DNA of 6,936 bases from Pseudomonadota bacterium (GTDB lineage: Bacteria > Pseudomonadota > Alphaproteobacteria > UBA8366 > GCA-2717185): the NCBI GenBank assembly GCA_027619655.1, contig JAQCHR010000196.1, positions 1 through 6,936 on the forward strand, in the 5' to 3' direction. The translations under genes and the position numbers were made by a program. Each line of letters starts with the position of its first letter. Position 1 is the first letter of the stretch. This document shows, piece after piece, positions 6,864-6,936 of the stretch. The notes under the pieces were generated by a model. The model had not been told where the DNA came from, did no database searches, and saw only the letters and a list, made by a program, of their open reading frames with translations.

Positions 6864-6885
6864 TGCATTGCAGCAATTGCGTGCA
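6864..6885. promoter_or_regulatory. Palindromic cluster, candidate operator upstream of the operon
   Basis: About 80-100 bases before the dehydratase start, three nested symmetric elements lie together. ATTGC-A-GCAAT is a perfect odd-centred palindrome (6867-6877), GCAATTGC is a perfect 8-base palindrome (6873-6880), and TGCA occurs at both ends (6865-6868 and 6882-6885). Such dyads are typical binding sites for a dimeric repressor or activator of a catabolic operon. No regulator gene is in the window. I could not define convincing -35 and -10 boxes in the rest of the leader (6786-6936), where no coding region is supported. Confidence 0.35.
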
Positions 6886-6936
6886 GATGATTTTTTCGTG
6901 TCCAATGGAATAAATCTGCCCGGGCGGTGGTAATAA

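Noticed and set aside
6786..6936. End of another gene at the right edge (TAATAA)
   Set aside because: No plus-strand frame leading to these codons is open for a meaningful length, and stops occur shortly before in the frames checked.
1..6936. tRNA, rRNA, CRISPR array, insertion sequence or transposon
   Set aside because: I saw no tRNA-like cloverleaf, no regularly spaced direct repeats, no transposase and no terminal inverted repeats. Nearly all the sequence is explained by metabolic or transport genes.

Overview
The window looks like a high-GC alphaproteobacterial chromosome segment. This rests on GC-rich codon usage and on the kinds of enzymes present; no taxonomic marker gene is included, so the assignment is an inference. 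Every recognisable gene lies on the minus strand, so transcription runs from the right edge of the window to the left.

From right to left, a leader of about 150 bases (6786-6936) carries a strong palindromic cluster that could be an operator. It is followed by five intact, closely spaced genes. These are an IlvD/Edd-family sugar-acid dehydratase very like L-arabinonate dehydratase (5046-6785), an RraA-like metal-dependent aldolase-type protein (4303-5028), a short-chain dehydrogenase/reductase (3406-4224), a TauD/TfdA-type Fe(II)/2-oxoglutarate dioxygenase (2521-3372) and a GlcG/HbpS (DUF336) protein (2015-2503). A sixth gene, an Old Yellow Enzyme-type flavin oxidoreductase (859-1976), follows but is broken by an in-frame TAG and a one-base frameshift. 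A GC-rich hairpin lies directly at its stop codon. After a 175-base gap comes the first part of an Amt ammonium transporter (1-683), which runs off the left edge and also carries an apparent one-base frameshift in a run of four C.

The six right-hand genes look like one catabolic operon, with gaps of 17 to 78 bases. A reasonable but unproven reading is a non-phosphorylative sugar-acid route. The dehydratase would make a 2-keto-3-deoxy acid, the SDR would act on a hydroxyl or keto group, and the RraA-like protein would cleave the product to pyruvate or a related 2-oxo acid. The dioxygenase and the flavin oxidoreductase would prepare or modify a less common substrate. Nothing in the window fixes the substrate, and no transporter or regulator for the pathway is included.

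The most notable points are the SDR, whose canonical YxxxK catalytic pair is replaced by Gly and Asn; the unusual combination of enzymes; and the grouping of all three reading-frame lesions in the left 1.7 kb, which is either gene decay or local sequence error.
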